Notes: generated from the letters alone by a model not told the origin. Positions 10,101 to 22,062 are shown, counted from the first letter of the stretch. The stretch is 64,000 nt of DNA from Pohlia nutans (GCA_022496805.1 CM040092.1:18184113-18248112); one strand, 5' to 3'. Program-made: numbers and translations.

Positions 10101-13100
10101 ATTAGGCTTAAGAGTTGTCAAATTGCACAGTTCTAGAGCAGACATTTATAAAGAGGACAGAGGACCCACTGTGCACACACGGTGTATCGAGGCCTCGAGG
10201 GTAACAAAATCCTAGGACAGTTATTTCCGGACAGAGGGAATACTTGCCAGAAGATAATAAAACTGTTGAGAATGAGAGAAAAAGGATTCCATGGAGACCG
10301 ACACTAACCTCCTCAGGTGCTGAATACTTAAATATTGCATCTGAAATTTCAGCAGAATTTCCATGCGCAATTGCCTGATGTGCTCCTATAGCGCCCACAG
10401 AGCCATGTGGAAGCGTTGTTGTGCCTGCCGGAGCGTATTTCACATGTCCATATGGACTGGCTCCTGGAGGACCCGCTTCATTATTCACTGCCGAAGGTGT
10501 AGGCTGATCGAGAAAACCCGTTGCTTCTTGCTGTTCATGAGTGCGGTCGTAGTGCACAGCTGACAATAAAGGGTCCGAACGTGGGGCATATCTACAATAA
10601 ACGGAGCACCAATTTCGTAAGGCATTGGTCCCAAGTGCCCGAACTAAGAATAGAAAGCCCACTCATAGTCGATTGTAGTAACTTTCATGACATATTTCTA
10701 TCATTCAAAAATGTAAGGCATCATTTCTTCTCTCCATTGGTACATTTTGTTATCTTTCCTACATGATTTATTTCAACTCCTATTAACCCCTAAATGACCA
10801 AGAAGCCCAAATTGGGCCTCATGTGTTTTTAGCAGTTTTGAGTAGGTCTTTTGCGGACTTCAAATTTCTTTGTTTCTTGATCAACACGTACAATGTTCTT
10901 CACTAATTCCGGTGATATAAAATTGGTTCCATCTGAATTCCATTTTTCACAATGTGATCGATTGAGTTTGTCATTTAAAACCATGAATCCTTGGTCCTTT
11001 AGGGGTTAATATGGAAGTGGCCACTTTGACCACTTGGGGATTCAAAATGTGTAGAAAATTAGCTACTTAGCCAACAGTCAAAATTGACCAGAAGACATTA
11101 CAAGATTGGGAGAGTGCATTACGGATTCTCAATATAACTGTTGCCTGAAGGATCGTCAATCACAAAGGTGAAGTCTTGCTCTCCTTTGGCACATGCATTT
11201 AGCTTCGTCAGAAAGGCATCAATTGCTTCTGCTGTTTTTGCATCCACTTTCTGCGAAAAAACGCACAGCTATCAGAAAAAACAGAAACCACAAGGGGAAC
11301 TTCGTTGAGCTGAAGAATGTATACAAACGCAGATGAGAGCAAATACTAGCAATTTCTCAAAAACAGGGGAAAAATAACATTACTGTACCCTGCGCTCTTC
11401 TTGTAAATCTTGAAGTTCAGTTGCCGCCCTTGTTAATACTCCTTCAACCTGCGTTATTCCAATTCACACGATAAGACAACGTAATATACAAAATAACATA
11501 TCCGTATGTAGACACAATCCGCAATAGTCTCAGAGAGAGCACCTGATGCACATGAAAGAGATCACAATACAAGAGGAATATGATATCCTAAGAACTCGGT
11601 GTCAAATTCAGCAGTGTAACATGGGGTAATAAACACGAGTTGTAGAAGGTAGCCGTGGCTTTCCCATATTATATACTAGGAATCCCTTTGGTTTTGACAA
11701 CGTCTATGTTTTGTTATCTCTATTCCAAGGGGAGAGACTAAGCAATGGTTTGAAAATGTAGAAAACTACGGTTCTCAATGAAAATGAGATATTTGTTAAG
11801 AGAAATAGTAAGGCCCATCATTCTGATGAATGCATTTCTTATGATTAGCATCATTGTGACATTTTGTTATAGCAACGGTGAGATTCTAAGGTTGTCAATC
11901 ATGGTTTTTTCAATTAGTGAGGATTATACTAAGGATTATATTGAAGATTGTGTTGAGGATTGTATTGAAGATTATATGAAAATTATGCATTTCTATTTGA
12001 GGTAGAGACACTGGCGATTTACCAGTTGATTCCCTTGATTTCAGCAACAAGGGTAAGACACTAAGACATTTAAAACAAGAAAAAGAACTTGACAAGGAGA
12101 GAGCAACTAACCGTAGAGAGTGTCCCAGCTTGGGACTCGGGAGGAATCTCAAACTCGAGCTCAGGCACCTGCACAGAAGAGAAACAAATCATTCCTTTAG
12201 AAAAGGACTTCGTTCAGCCATAAAATAAAGTGCAAAAGGAGTGGAAAAACAACCCAAGGACTGAATGCTTCAACCGATTCTCGAGGCAACAAGAAGGGTA
12301 CCTTTATTGTGGCAGAGTCGGACTTCACAACTTGCCTGTTCAGGACCTAAACAACAAATGTAAATAATAAGCAAAAACAATTCAGAATAGAGCAAACGAG
12401 GCCCCAAATTAGGGTTCCCATCCTGCTTGTTAAATTTGAATGCACGACCAAATCTAAACAATTCATTAAGTGGAGAAATATGAATTCTACTCAATAGTTT
12501 ACAATTTTCACAAGCAACAGTGTGAGTTGCAACCTTCAAATCTCCTGATGGAACCTTGAGTGTATAAGCACACCCCTGACTCTGCAGTTGACCAGCGAAC
12601 TGAACTTCGTTGTTCCTGTATCATAATAAGAAAACTGAATATTACTCCCGGCAATAACTTTTACACAGCTCTACCTCCCACGGACTAAGACAAATGCCGA
12701 GAGAAAGTCTTCAAGTCAACCCCTAAAGTTAAGAATATGATTACAGAAGGAAAATTGGAGTTGAAAATCACACCTTTCGTTACAGTGCGGGCATTCAAAG
12801 GCCATCAGAACCACCTGCACATTCACAAACAGATCAAAATGATATACACATTCAACGTAGAAAAAAAGGCTTGCAAAATAGGAGCCAGTAACCTGAAAAT
12901 GAAGCTACGGAGTTTTTTCCTGCTTCTAGCTTGTTCGGCAAGCCCACACGACTTGAAACAAGTTGGAGAATTAACTAACTTGCCACCGTGTACAAATCAT
13001 CCTGTTTTTCTCTCTCCCAATTCCATCAAATTTAACAGTCAACCTTACCTCACGGAAATGCGGGATACGAGTAAGGAGCAACCGTGTGATACCCTACGAA

Positions 13101-13815
13101 ACCACCAAGTCAAAATTAAAAGTCTAGCTACGAAAAATCTCTTCCTGTAAGGCTCAATCAAACAAATCCGCACTTCTCGAACACAATGAGGTTTCGAAGC
13201 TTCACAAGAGATTACTCCCTCAGCCTTATTACGATAAACCCTAAATGCCCAGAAGGTCTTCTCAAGTCACAAAACTCAAATTTATTGCCACTCAATTCAT
13301 AAAACTGAGGATCGCTATCAAAATTTTGTTATTCATCTACTAGGGTTCTCCAATCACCAAAAAAACAAAACAAATCAAGCAACAGATGAGCGTTTGACAA
13401 AGGCAGCTTCAAAAGTCAACAAATTTGGACAGTCCAAAAATCCTCGTGTCAGACGCTGTAGGAAAACATCGCTACTCCACACAGAAGAGCACAATATGCA
13501 CAACTCTCGCTCTAGAATAAATTCAGTGCCCATAGTGAACCCTAATTCTATTCTTCAATCGCAGGCCATTGAAACCAAATCAATTCTTCTTCTTCCATTG
13601 ATTTCACGGAACTTAAAATGACGAACAAGCAAAGGAACGCCATGTCCTCTCCGAATAAAATCAGAACGGGAAAACTAGAGGAAGATTTTGTATACATTTT
13701 GTCCACAGCGCATACACAAGCTCTCGATCTCGTGCAAGGGAGCACCGTCGTCAGCAGTGAAAGCCTCCGCTGCAGCTCCCACGTCTGTAATCACGTCATC
13801 TTGGTCCGTCGCCAT
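7193..13815 (-). CDS. ZPR1: ZPR1 double zinc-finger protein, 15 exons, 496 aa
   Basis: ZPR1 proteins assist folding of translation factor eEF1A and move between cytoplasm and nucleus (family knowledge). Coding exons: 13815-13696, 13093-13049, 12814-12774, 12615-12534, 12346-12302, 12168-12112, 11448-11389, 11250-11123, 10591-10309, 10084-9947, 9698-9609, 8550-8442, 8324-8233, 7646-7541, 7287-7193. All have GT-AG borders and the phases join to one frame without stops (1491 nt). The first C4 zinc finger uses C34, C37, C63 and C66 (CMRC, CPHC); the second uses C295, C298, C324 and C327 (CGAC, CDAC). Other family motifs are GITRLLLTRIPHFRE (41-55), DDPSGNSYIENP, LKPGGSIPEKGKK and ALANSFIAP; the C-terminal region has EQNEDLGLNDMD. 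The start is the first ATG of exon 1 and length is normal for the family. Introns host several MITEs. It is unrelated to the plant LITTLE ZIPPER genes also called ZPR1. It appears intact. Confidence 0.96.
7864..8210. mobile_element. TTAA-flanked MITE (family L) in a ZPR1 intron
   Basis: Flanked by TTAA 7860-7863 and 8211-8214. The left end is CACTTATACGTCA and the right end, read inward, CCCTTATACGTCA. It lies in the intron between ZPR1 exons 13 and 14. 347 bp, richer in GC than other families, non-coding; the frame at 7824-8048 is spurious. Confidence 0.82.
8846..9341. repeat. Inverted repeat pair around an intronic MITE in ZPR1
   Basis: ATTCTCTGAAGATTGAGAA near 8848-8866 is matched by its inverse TTCTCAATCTTCAGAGAAT near 9327-9345, and a third variant occurs near 8794-8812. 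These enclose the 8958-9276 element. A further short palindrome, GACACCCC to GGGGTGTC, lies at 8737-8773. All are in the intron between exons 11 and 12. Confidence 0.6.
8958..9276. mobile_element. MITE with CACTAAATGG ends in a ZPR1 intron
   Basis: The left end CACTAAATGGCGTATTTAG and the right end CTAAATATGCCATTCAGTG are inverted repeats, with similarity reaching inward through AGTGTCC. TA flanks both sides (8956-8957, 9277-9278). The internal motif AAATAGTGTCC recurs. The class is uncertain: the TA duplication suggests mariner, the CACTA start may be chance. 319 bp, non-coding. Confidence 0.65.
10787..11005. mobile_element. TTAA-flanked MITE, family D copy 1, in a ZPR1 intron
   Basis: Flanked by TTAA 10783-10786 and 11006-11009. 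The left end is CCCCTAAATGACCAAG and the right end CTTGGTCCTTTAGGGG. 219 bp, between exons 8 and 9. It is the uninterrupted reference for D2 (25736-26599) and resembles D3 (59142-59345). Confidence 0.85.
11920..11982. repeat. Short imperfect tandem repeat in a ZPR1 intron
   Basis: About five degenerate units of 12-15 bp resembling GAGGATTATACT or GAAGATTGTGTT. It lies between exons 6 and 7; no coding role is supported. Confidence 0.5.
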
Positions 13816-13885
13816 GATCGCTCGCTCGAGGTTGATGTTGGTTGTGAATGGAGCCGCTTCACGAGAAATGGACGAAGCAATTGAG

Positions 13886-13905
13886 TTTTAGGGTTTAGGG
13901 TTTTA
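13886..13905 (-). promoter_or_regulatory. Telo-box upstream of ZPR1
   Basis: On the minus strand the sequence is TAAAACCCTAAACCCTAAAA, about 70 bp upstream of the ZPR1 start codon. It contains two overlapping AAACCCTA telo-box cores. Telo-boxes are known near the transcription start of plant translation and ribosome genes; that it acts on ZPR1 is inferred from position. Confidence 0.65.
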
Positions 13906-15252
13906 GAGTTTTGAGAGACAAAGTGCCTACTTTATATGAGGACCCGGGTTGATATTGAGCAAGACTCATGCAAGGTGAACCAAGATTTATTTTTGTTTTT
14001 GGCTTTTTAGAGCCAGTTTGCTTCAGAAATTCAGTAGGAGAATCACCATACCCTACGTCGTGGTCGGTTTCGACATTAATTAATTACTATTTGTCCCAAA
14101 GTGCCACATGTCATCTTGTAATTGGTTAAAGATGACGTGGACCTTTCAAAAATTGATGTGGAGATTCAATTTTGACACCTGGCTGTCTGAATTCGACCCT
14201 CATGTACGGTATGGGAACATGAGGAAAATGTCACCTCATGTAACTATCAAGGCAGTGGCATGCGCTGGTTGAAAGTCAGGATGGAACTTTGTGAGCCACA
14301 CGTAGTGGATGAAAAGGCCAAGTTGTTGGATGAAAAAGACATGATGTATGAAGGATTTTGCGACATGCCAATATGTTGGATGAAAAAATAGGAACTATGA
14401 AAAAACAGAGATTTGTTGCCAAGTTTTTCAATATTTTTAAAAAAGGGCTAAAAAGCCACTTCATTCACTTGCATGCCAACTTTGTAGCCTAAAGCTAGAT
14501 GATCCGAAAATTAAAAAAAAGAAACCACGAGGTGGACAAACCTAATCACACAAGCACAGCTATGTCAAATCATAACGGTTTTCCATTGGAGACTTGAAGG
14601 TTCAATCGAAACTACTTTGACCCATAGGAATTTTCCATGCTTGCACCTTTTTGATGCTTTCTATGCTTCTTTTCGGGTCAACATGGAACGATGGTTCGTA
14701 TTGAGAAATCGACTCATCGTGTCTCCATGCGTCACATTCATAGGTAACTCTACACGTGTCACATTTGTAGGTCCATACAAATGACCTTTTGATCCCTTCC
14801 GATTTACATTTTTAGTTTTGTTCATGAGGATGTGGACCTTCCGATTCCAATTTTGGATGTGGCATGAATGGAAAGAATCAGAACATTCAATTTTTCATAA
14901 GGTGAAGATAATCAATGGAAAGCCGCCCTCACTAAGCTGCGCCGGATTAGTCACTGACTCGGTAGATATAGGCCCTCTGCTTAGCGAAGCCCATCCAACG
15001 GACGCGGGGTCTGAGCTGGCACCAAGCGTTGTCTAACAAGCATGCGAGGCGAGCTCGGGCAACGGGTAAGGATTGCAACTTGGGCAATGAAATTAAGAAC
15101 CCTAGTTGATAAGGCTTAGAGCTCGCGGGGACATTGGCCCTCACTCCATATAGTTGGGCACACATTGTAGTCTTTATAATAATATAAATACATAGTCTTT
15201 ACTATACATTGTTTTCCATTGATATTGAATTGCGCACATATAAGCTCGCCCA
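13906..15252. other. Intergenic DNA upstream of ZPR1
   Basis: No gene is supported. A short run near 14303-14390 repeats GTTGGATGAAAAA several times. A patch at about 14925-15170 is markedly GC-richer than its surroundings, reads open in two short frames and matches no family I recognise; it could be a repeat fragment or captured DNA. Confidence 0.5.
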
Positions 15253-15571
15253 TAAGGTAACTATACCTTAAAACGTTCACCTTACTAACTGAGCCTATTT
15301 ACGCACATAAAATAGAAAGTAATTTTAGTGGGTCTTAATAGCAAGTTCAAGAGGATTCCAATGCACTTTAGCATGCATTATTTGGACACCATATGAATAA
15401 GTTATGAATTTCCAAAATGCTGACTATAGGTTGACCTTAAAGCGATCCTAAACTCTAATGTTCAGATTGTATATATTCTCATCAATAGTAGGGTGTCAGA
15501 ATCTACTTATTATGGAAGATTGAGCTAGGGACGCTTTAAGGAAATGGTTGCTTTTAGATATAGTTACCTTA
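15253..15571. mobile_element. MITE with TAAGGTAACT ends, copy 2
   Basis: Begins TAAGGTAACTATACCTTAAA and ends GATATAGTTACCTTA, the inverse. 319 bp, same ends as 5197-5338. It contains an isolated relative of the 6661-6915 repeat unit. Confidence 0.68.
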
Positions 15572-15939
15572 GCATTCACCCGTTCTGATGGGAGGCAACC
15601 CTTTCTTGAGTTGCCCGGTTTTGAAGTCCCACTAATATCCGAGCACTTGGTAAAAAAAATAGTTCCATGCCATAGTTCAGAGGTTTATTCGGGTAAAATA
15701 GATTTGCAGTTAAAAGTACGTTCAATAGTTCTAATGATTGTCCAAAGTTAGGGGAGGGATGGCCAATTTGATGCTTAGGACAGGGAGAGATGACTTGAAT
15801 ACATTACTTATGAAGCATGTACAGACAAGATGTGCGAGGTGGACTTTTGATGAAAAGGTTGATACACTTAGGGTGGAGTCTTGATTATGCTTAGTGTTGA
15901 TGGAGTCATTTAATGGTCATCCTTAGTTGCCACACTCCC

Positions 15940-17701
15940 ACCATACAAACCCAAACCAAAGCCTGAAGAACTTGCACTCCAAATACTATGCATACACCAT
16001 CAAAACAAACACATATATAGCTCAGATCAAATCAACACCCTCAAAACAACAATAGATAACCTCCATATCCCACACTGTTACATTCAAACAGCACCACAGA
16101 CAACACTAAATACGTCAGTAAATAAAAGTACACAATGGAACAAACTCCTCTACCCGCTCAATTACAACACAACAAACACAAACCCACTTTCACTACCCAA
16201 CTATCAAACAAATAAACAACTACGCTACCCACCGACATACAATTACTACACAGATGGTTCATTTAAGCCACCAAAAAGACATGAAATGGCTATTGGGTAC
16301 GTGAAAAAGCTGGATACGGAATCTACAACTCAACAAAACCCAACATGCAAATATCTAAACGCCTACCTGGATTACAAATTTCATTCTGAGCAGAACTTAT
16401 GGCCATCCACAAAACACTCAAAATAATCACAAAAGAATATCCAAATGAACCAGCTCACATATTTACCGACTGCCTTAATTGCCTCTATCTAATCAACACC
16501 CAAATAAAAACACCCAACCCTACACCGTAACCACCCAGATATAACCATCCTAACCTCCATAGTCAACATGCTCCACAACCGTACACAACCCACCACCTTA
16601 AACAAAATAAAAGCCCATGCCAATATTGACGGAAATGAACAAGTAGACAAACTTGCCAAAGCAGGTACCAACAAGGAATACAAATTTGCTACCAAACCAC
16701 ACGAATTTGCACACACTATACCATTTTTCTACCAAAAAGATTCTTGGCCAGGACCCGCTAGACGACCCGACAAAGGACCTGTCCGGTGCCTTGAAACATA
16801 CATCTCACAAACAGACCGCAGAAAAAATTTAGAACTAATGGCCCGACAATTCCCCAACATTAACAAATGGACCACAAACCCCGATATAGACAATGATCTC
16901 TCTAAAGATTTTTGGACTAATTCCGCCATCACAGATTCGCAAAAAACCGCCATACTAAAATTCAGAACGGGCCAATACATCGGCAATGCTAGGAAACAAC
17001 CATTTTTTGGCATAGAACGATTCCCTTCCATCACATGCCCCATCTGTAACTCACACGACACTGACACCTGGCTCCACGTGCTTCTCAAATGCAATCATCA
17101 CCACATACATGCAATTAGAGTTAAAAGACATAACAAAGCAGTATGGACACTTCGCAAATTAATATTGTTCACATACAAATCCAGATGCTACATCCTCATG
17201 AACGCAGGCACGTTCAATAACAACCCACCAGAAAACACAGTACCCACATGGCTCCTCCCATGCACATGCATTAATCATAGATGCCAATATAACGCCCGAC
17301 TAAAACCAGATATCCTTTGTATCAAAGGCCTCCCATATAAAAGCACCCCACCTACATTACCACAAGATCATCTCACAATACAATTTATTGAATTCACATA
17401 CACCAATGATAGATTCTCTCAAGACACCATAACTACTAAAATTGCAAAATACCAACCACTACTTAACGACATACTAGCTTTAGGCTGGAAAGTAGACCCC
17501 ATCCTCATCATCACCGCAGGCGCACGCGGAACTACTCACGCTCCCTCCCTGAAAAATCTTGAAGAAAAATTTAAAATTCCAAGAACCTTTATATATAAGA
17601 CATTTAAAGAAATTAACACCATTACAATACATCACGCAGGATCAATTCTCCTACACAAACGAAAAATCGAAAATAACCAACGTCTGCCACTTGAGCAATA
17701 A
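15940..17701 (+). pseudogene. 5'-truncated LINE: RNase H, CCHC and restriction-like endonuclease region
   Basis: The C-terminal part of a non-LTR retrotransposon polyprotein; no reverse transcriptase is left. The RNase H domain reads in order YYTDGSF (about 16245), AGYGIY, RLPGLQISF, AELMAI, IFTDCLNCLYL, KIKAHANIDGNEQVDKLAKA. It is broken by a frameshift near 16296, a TGA near 16387 and another shift near 16530. The long intact part (16568-17701, 377 aa) continues with CPICNSHDTDTWLHVLLKC (CCHC), RVKRHNK, KPDIL and IEFTYTND followed by KIAKY. A CCHC knuckle, R-x-RHN, a PD motif, an acidic residue and K-x-x-KY, in that order, resemble the restriction-like endonuclease of R2/Dualen-type elements; this assignment is inferred. 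Loss of the 5' side fits target-primed insertion. Confidence 0.75.
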
Positions 17702-17706
17702 AATCT

Positions 17707-17970
17707 CCAAAAAGAAAAGGTGGGGGGGGGGTGTGTGATAGCAATAATAACCACTCCACACTTGTCTCAGGTTATAGGATGGGGCCGGTTGGTTGCTACA
17801 AATTTCTTGCCTATGATAACTCACCAGCAGCACCAAGTCACTCATATTACAGAAATGCTCACACGGACCCCACGGGAATCGAACCCGAACCACTTCACTG
17901 CAACATCTCACTTCATACACAACCAACCATTGAAGTAGTGACTTGGCGACCACTCTCTCATACCAGCCCC
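17707..17970 (-). mobile_element. tRNA-derived SINE-like sequence
   Basis: On the minus strand a B-box-like GGTTCGATTCC (17875-17885) lies about 55 bp downstream of an A-box-like TGGTCGCCAAGTCAC (17939-17953). No cloverleaf is evident, so this is not a tRNA gene. It abuts the 3' end of the LINE remnant and could be part of that element's tail. Confidence 0.42.
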
Positions 17971-18559
17971 ATTTATACCCCAAAAGAAACTCAAGTTTTC
18001 CATGATCTCCATGTTAGGTTAGCTTAGTCATTTGGTTTATGGTTTCTTTTAGAGTGTCTATTCCTGAAAGGAGAGAGTAGTTTTGCACCATTAACCCTTT
18101 GCCCTGTTTGCACTAGATTAATGGCTAAACGAACAGACACTTTATTCACGCCGGCCTAGTAATACTGGACCGGAGTTCCTATCTATCTCATCCTTAGTTG
18201 TCCTTTTTTGAAAGCTAGAGGGGAATGTGTTTGTAAACTGTAGCTTCTTGAGAACAAATTGGATGGCATGGACATCATGGCTTGACTTCCTCAGTGGACT
18301 CGGATAACTTTGACGCTTATGAAGAGCTTGAGGTATCCTCATTGTTATGTTGTGTAGCACTATGTCATTTTTTTGCTGGTTTTATAGGATTTCAATTTCA
18401 CTTCAAGAGCAGCTTATGGTTTTTAGTATTAGTGTTTGTAATAAGCTTCTCTGAAGGTGCTTCTGAGTTTGCCATATCCACCTACTGGGTAATTCTTGCA
18501 CCTACAGATTTAATAACATGTTGGTGTGATTAGGTAAATATCAAGTGTCCTTGGATATT
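17971..18559. other. Spacer between LINE remnant and Harbinger element
   Basis: No gene seen. A single TTAACCCTTTGCCC motif near 18095 resembles a left TTAA-element end, but no matching right end was found. Confidence 0.4.
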
Positions 18560-19545
18560 TAAAAGCATGTTCCCACCTGGCCTTAGCAAGGCGGTCTTAC
18601 CGTAATGCGGGGGTAGTAAGTGCCGGTGCGTTCCCACCTGCGTGCTTTTGCATTTACCAAACCTACGTGTCAGGTGAGTTGGCAGGAAGATAAGACCGCT
18701 TCTAAGGAACATAGCGGTCGCTAGTGTGAGGCCCACCAAAAGTTAAGTGCTAGATAACGAGTAGTTAAAATTCTTCGGGAACTGGACATTTCAGAAAATT
18801 GTGGGCGCTCCTATCTATATGAGCTCCCGGTGGCCCATTACGTAGCAGCGCTCTCTGATTTTAGGCCGAGGTTGTAGTAAAGTGGAGACATGAGCGACAG
18901 ACGCGATAGACGTTGCACGCTGCGACGACTGAATAGAAAACGGAGAGGGGGGAAGCACGGACCTGCATTTCTGAAGCACGTTGCTCGCAACAAGTACGCG
19001 CGCCGCCCTCCAAGTTCTTGAAGTCCTGTCTAGTGCATAGAACTCGATTCTATGCTGTGCATTCGTTGCAGGAATTCTGCATTGTGTTTGTAGTTATGGA
19101 GAAGTACTGGCGTGGTTTCCTTTTTTTGTTTGATTGATCAGGGATTTAGAATCCCTTGCATTCTGGTGGAACACTTTGTTCTAGCATTCCGAGCTTGGGA
19201 ATCATGAATGTCATGAATTTTGTGCTGGAGCTTTCAAACTTCCAGTCAACATTGCTACTTCTTTGAATTTTTCCTTCTTCTTCTTCTTCTGGTCAAGGTA
19301 AGGTGCGTGTTGTAATCTATATTTTGCGAACCACTGATTCATTGCAATTCAATTACAATGCTCATCTCTTCCTTCTTATGTGTTGCCCGCACTTCATTGC
19401 CTGCTTTGGGCCTCTGGCTCATAGATCCCTTCAGAAGTAATTTTTTTACTTCATTGCCGATTTTTGGCTTATAGAGCCCTTCCCATTTTTCCTCTCTCCT
19501 TGAGAGTATTTGTCTAAAGTTTTGTCAAATTTTGCAGAGATAACA

Positions 19546-22062
19546 ATGGAGAATCGTTTGGAAGCGCAACAATATGGTGGGCCAATTCGACCCACCGCAC
19601 TGCCCGTGGATGGTATGTCTATAACCTATATCTGATTTTACTGAATTATATCTTAAATTCATTTGAAGTCAGTTCATTGTGTATACATTTGGCATGACTT
19701 TTTTTTTTTTTTTTTTAAGACACAAAACACATACTTCATAGACAACAACATCACCACCCGCATCGCATACTTACATGCTGATTTAGGGTTAAGGTTAGGC
19801 TTCATACAGACGTGCAGTTGCAGAGCTCCATTGTGTTTATGAACTGTGTATTTTGTTGTCATGTCCACATGGTATTAGTAAAAAAATAAAATAAAAACAG
19901 TGGACCTGCAAAACCACAAACAACTCTCCGATGCTTCAATAAGTACTTGTGAAATGATATACGCATAATTATACATAGAGAAAGAACTTCATGAACCAGA
20001 TACAACTCTATGATACTTTGTGCACAGATTCTATAATGAATTAGAGTTAATTGAGGCTAACAAGTGGACCTACAAAACCACAAACACCCCTCCAATGCTT
20101 TAATGAGAACACGTACAATGATTTCTGATTATACAAAGGGAGAGGCACTTTGTAAAGCACATAGAAATCTCTGATGCTCTGCGGAAGGCCTCTAACAACA
20201 ATGAGATAAAATCAATCATACCAGTGGACCTGCAAAACCACAGAAAACCCTCCGATGCCTCAATGAGTACGTTTGAATCTGAAGTGGCCTCAAATTTTCA
20301 TCAAGAATTTACGTTTTCATACTTTTAGTCTTCTTCATCTTAGTTTTATTCTTTCCATATACATTTGAAGTGGATGAGATGTAGTTCAAGTTCACATTGC
20401 CATACACTATGTGTTTTGGTTACTTACAATTCCTTCTAATAAGTCATGAGATGTTGTATTATGATCTGGGGTTACTTCAATTTCAGCTTCACATTGTTAT
20501 GTTCCCACTGATTAACGTTCTTCTTTAATTTTCAATTTTTTTCAAAATCTGGCCTTCGATTACTGTGATTGCTGTTCATTGTGATATACATTCCTAAAGT
20601 TACATTTTCTGCATACTCATTCATTCATACGACTGATACTATAACAAACAATCTGTACTGCAGGCTCTTGTGTATTGGGGGGTTACGGTCCTCCACGCCC
20701 AACAGTGCGAATGAGAGGCACTATTGGAGTCCCTCGTGTCGCCGCAGGCGCCAATGCACTGGGACCAAGTCAACCCAAACAGGCGCGGAAGGACCGAGGC
20801 CCTAACTGGTTACCGCAGGAGATATTTGTTTTTATTCGCGCAAAGAGAGACATGTATCTTGAAGAGTTGGATACCGTCGACGGCCGGGACCTCATGACAC
20901 CGGACAGCAACAAGTGGATCCGCATCTCACAGCAAGTCATGCATGCTGGGTTTTCCCCTTGCATGCGAGATGGGCCCATGTGCAAGACGAAGTGGAACCA
21001 TCTAATTCCCGACTATAAGCGAATTTTAGACTATTTCAGCCGTTCAGGTAGAAACTTACCCGATTATTGGGAACTCACATCTGCAGAACGTAAAGCTGAG
21101 GACCTCCCCCGACAGTTTGCCCAAGAATTCTATGACGCCATACACGAGTGGTACAATAGCCGGCCTCAAATCCAACCTCCACATGTCCGAGACTTGTTAG
21201 CTGCAAATGACACTAACTATGAACCACCACAACACGATCAGCAAGAGGTTGAGGATAATGATAGCGAACCGAAGAACGAAGATCCCTTGAGATGTCACAG
21301 CCCGATGCTTTCGAGACGACGGAGGACTCTTCACAGCCTCGATCGCCCCGCCGCAGCGTCTCCACCCCTGCACGACCAGCTCCCACGCACGAAGCTACGA
21401 GAAGCCCAAGTTCTAGACCGTTCAGTGGCCTACCCCCCGGCATCACTCCCCAAGTGATAAGTTCATCAGAAAACTCCCAATATGCCATGCATAGACGACC
21501 GAGGAACACTGCAGTACAAAGAAAAAAATTATCGGGCCACATAGTCATAGTAGAGGCAACAAAAGCAACGGGAGCAGTTATGGCCTCACAGATGCAAGAA
21601 ATAGCGGATGCAGCACGAGAGTTGGAGCGCTCAAAGATCGAGGTCCAGCTTAAATTCTTCACAGAACAAATGTCATACCAACGAGAAAAAGACCGACGCA
21701 TGTACGAGAATGCTGCCATTGCCAATGACAACGCCCGACTAGCAATCTTAAACCAAGGCGAAATGGTTAGTTGCTTATCGCAACTGTCATCTGTGTTGAG
21801 TAGGGGATTGACAATGCCCACCACATCACGATGGGACAACAAAACAGAAGGTGCACCCTACGACTTCACTACAGCTGGGCCAAGTATGCGTGCACCTGCT
21901 GTGACTGCAGGCACTACCCGAACCACTGCAGCAGATCAGAATGTGGGTGCCCCTGTGCATACTGCCAACCCTAGTGCCAACTTAACTGGTATGCCTCCAG
22001 ATTGCGATGGAATTGAACCTGCAGCACAGGAAGTCGACCACCTCAACAACGACATGAACTAA
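19546..22062 (+). pseudogene. Harbinger ORF1: Myb/SANT-like DNA-binding protein, frameshifted
   Basis: Exon 1 (19546-19612) begins MENRLEAQQYGG and ends at GT; exon 2 starts at 20664 after CAG and restores the frame through a split glycine codon. The SANT/trihelix-like region starts NWLPQEIFVFIRAKRD and continues through KTKWNHLIPDYKRILDYF to DYWELTSAERK. The frame runs open to a stop at 21457, but family-like coding continues from about 21292 in another frame (SQPDAFETTEDSSQ, then a charged coiled-coil-like stretch and a Q/T-rich tail) to 22062. A single-base shift near 21290 explains this; an intron there would be only about 50 bp. In this family the protein binds DNA and helps the transposase reach its ends. 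Confidence 0.82.
19899..20290. repeat. Three tandem units of about 160 bp in the Harbinger ORF1 intron
   Basis: Units start at 19899, 20062 and 20223 with AGTGGACCTGCAAAACCACA or close variants, followed by CTCCGATGC and then TCAATGAGTAC or similar. Inside the intron between ORF1 exons 1 and 2. Confidence 0.75.

Noticed and set aside
10108..10662. 184-aa continuous frame on minus
   Set aside because: Only its middle (10591-10309) is coding, as ZPR1 exon 9; the rest is intron read-through.
13231..13260. TTAA-element end in a ZPR1 intron (ATAAACCCTAAATGCCCAG)
   Set aside because: The TTAA is missing and no inverse end was found; CCCTAAA also occurs by chance here.
17875..17885. Possible tRNA gene
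   Set aside because: A B-box is present, but no acceptor stem or anticodon arm can be assembled; SINE-like remnant is more likely.
18091..18110. Left end of another TTAA element (TTAACCCTTTGCCC)
   Set aside because: No matching right end and no family interior.
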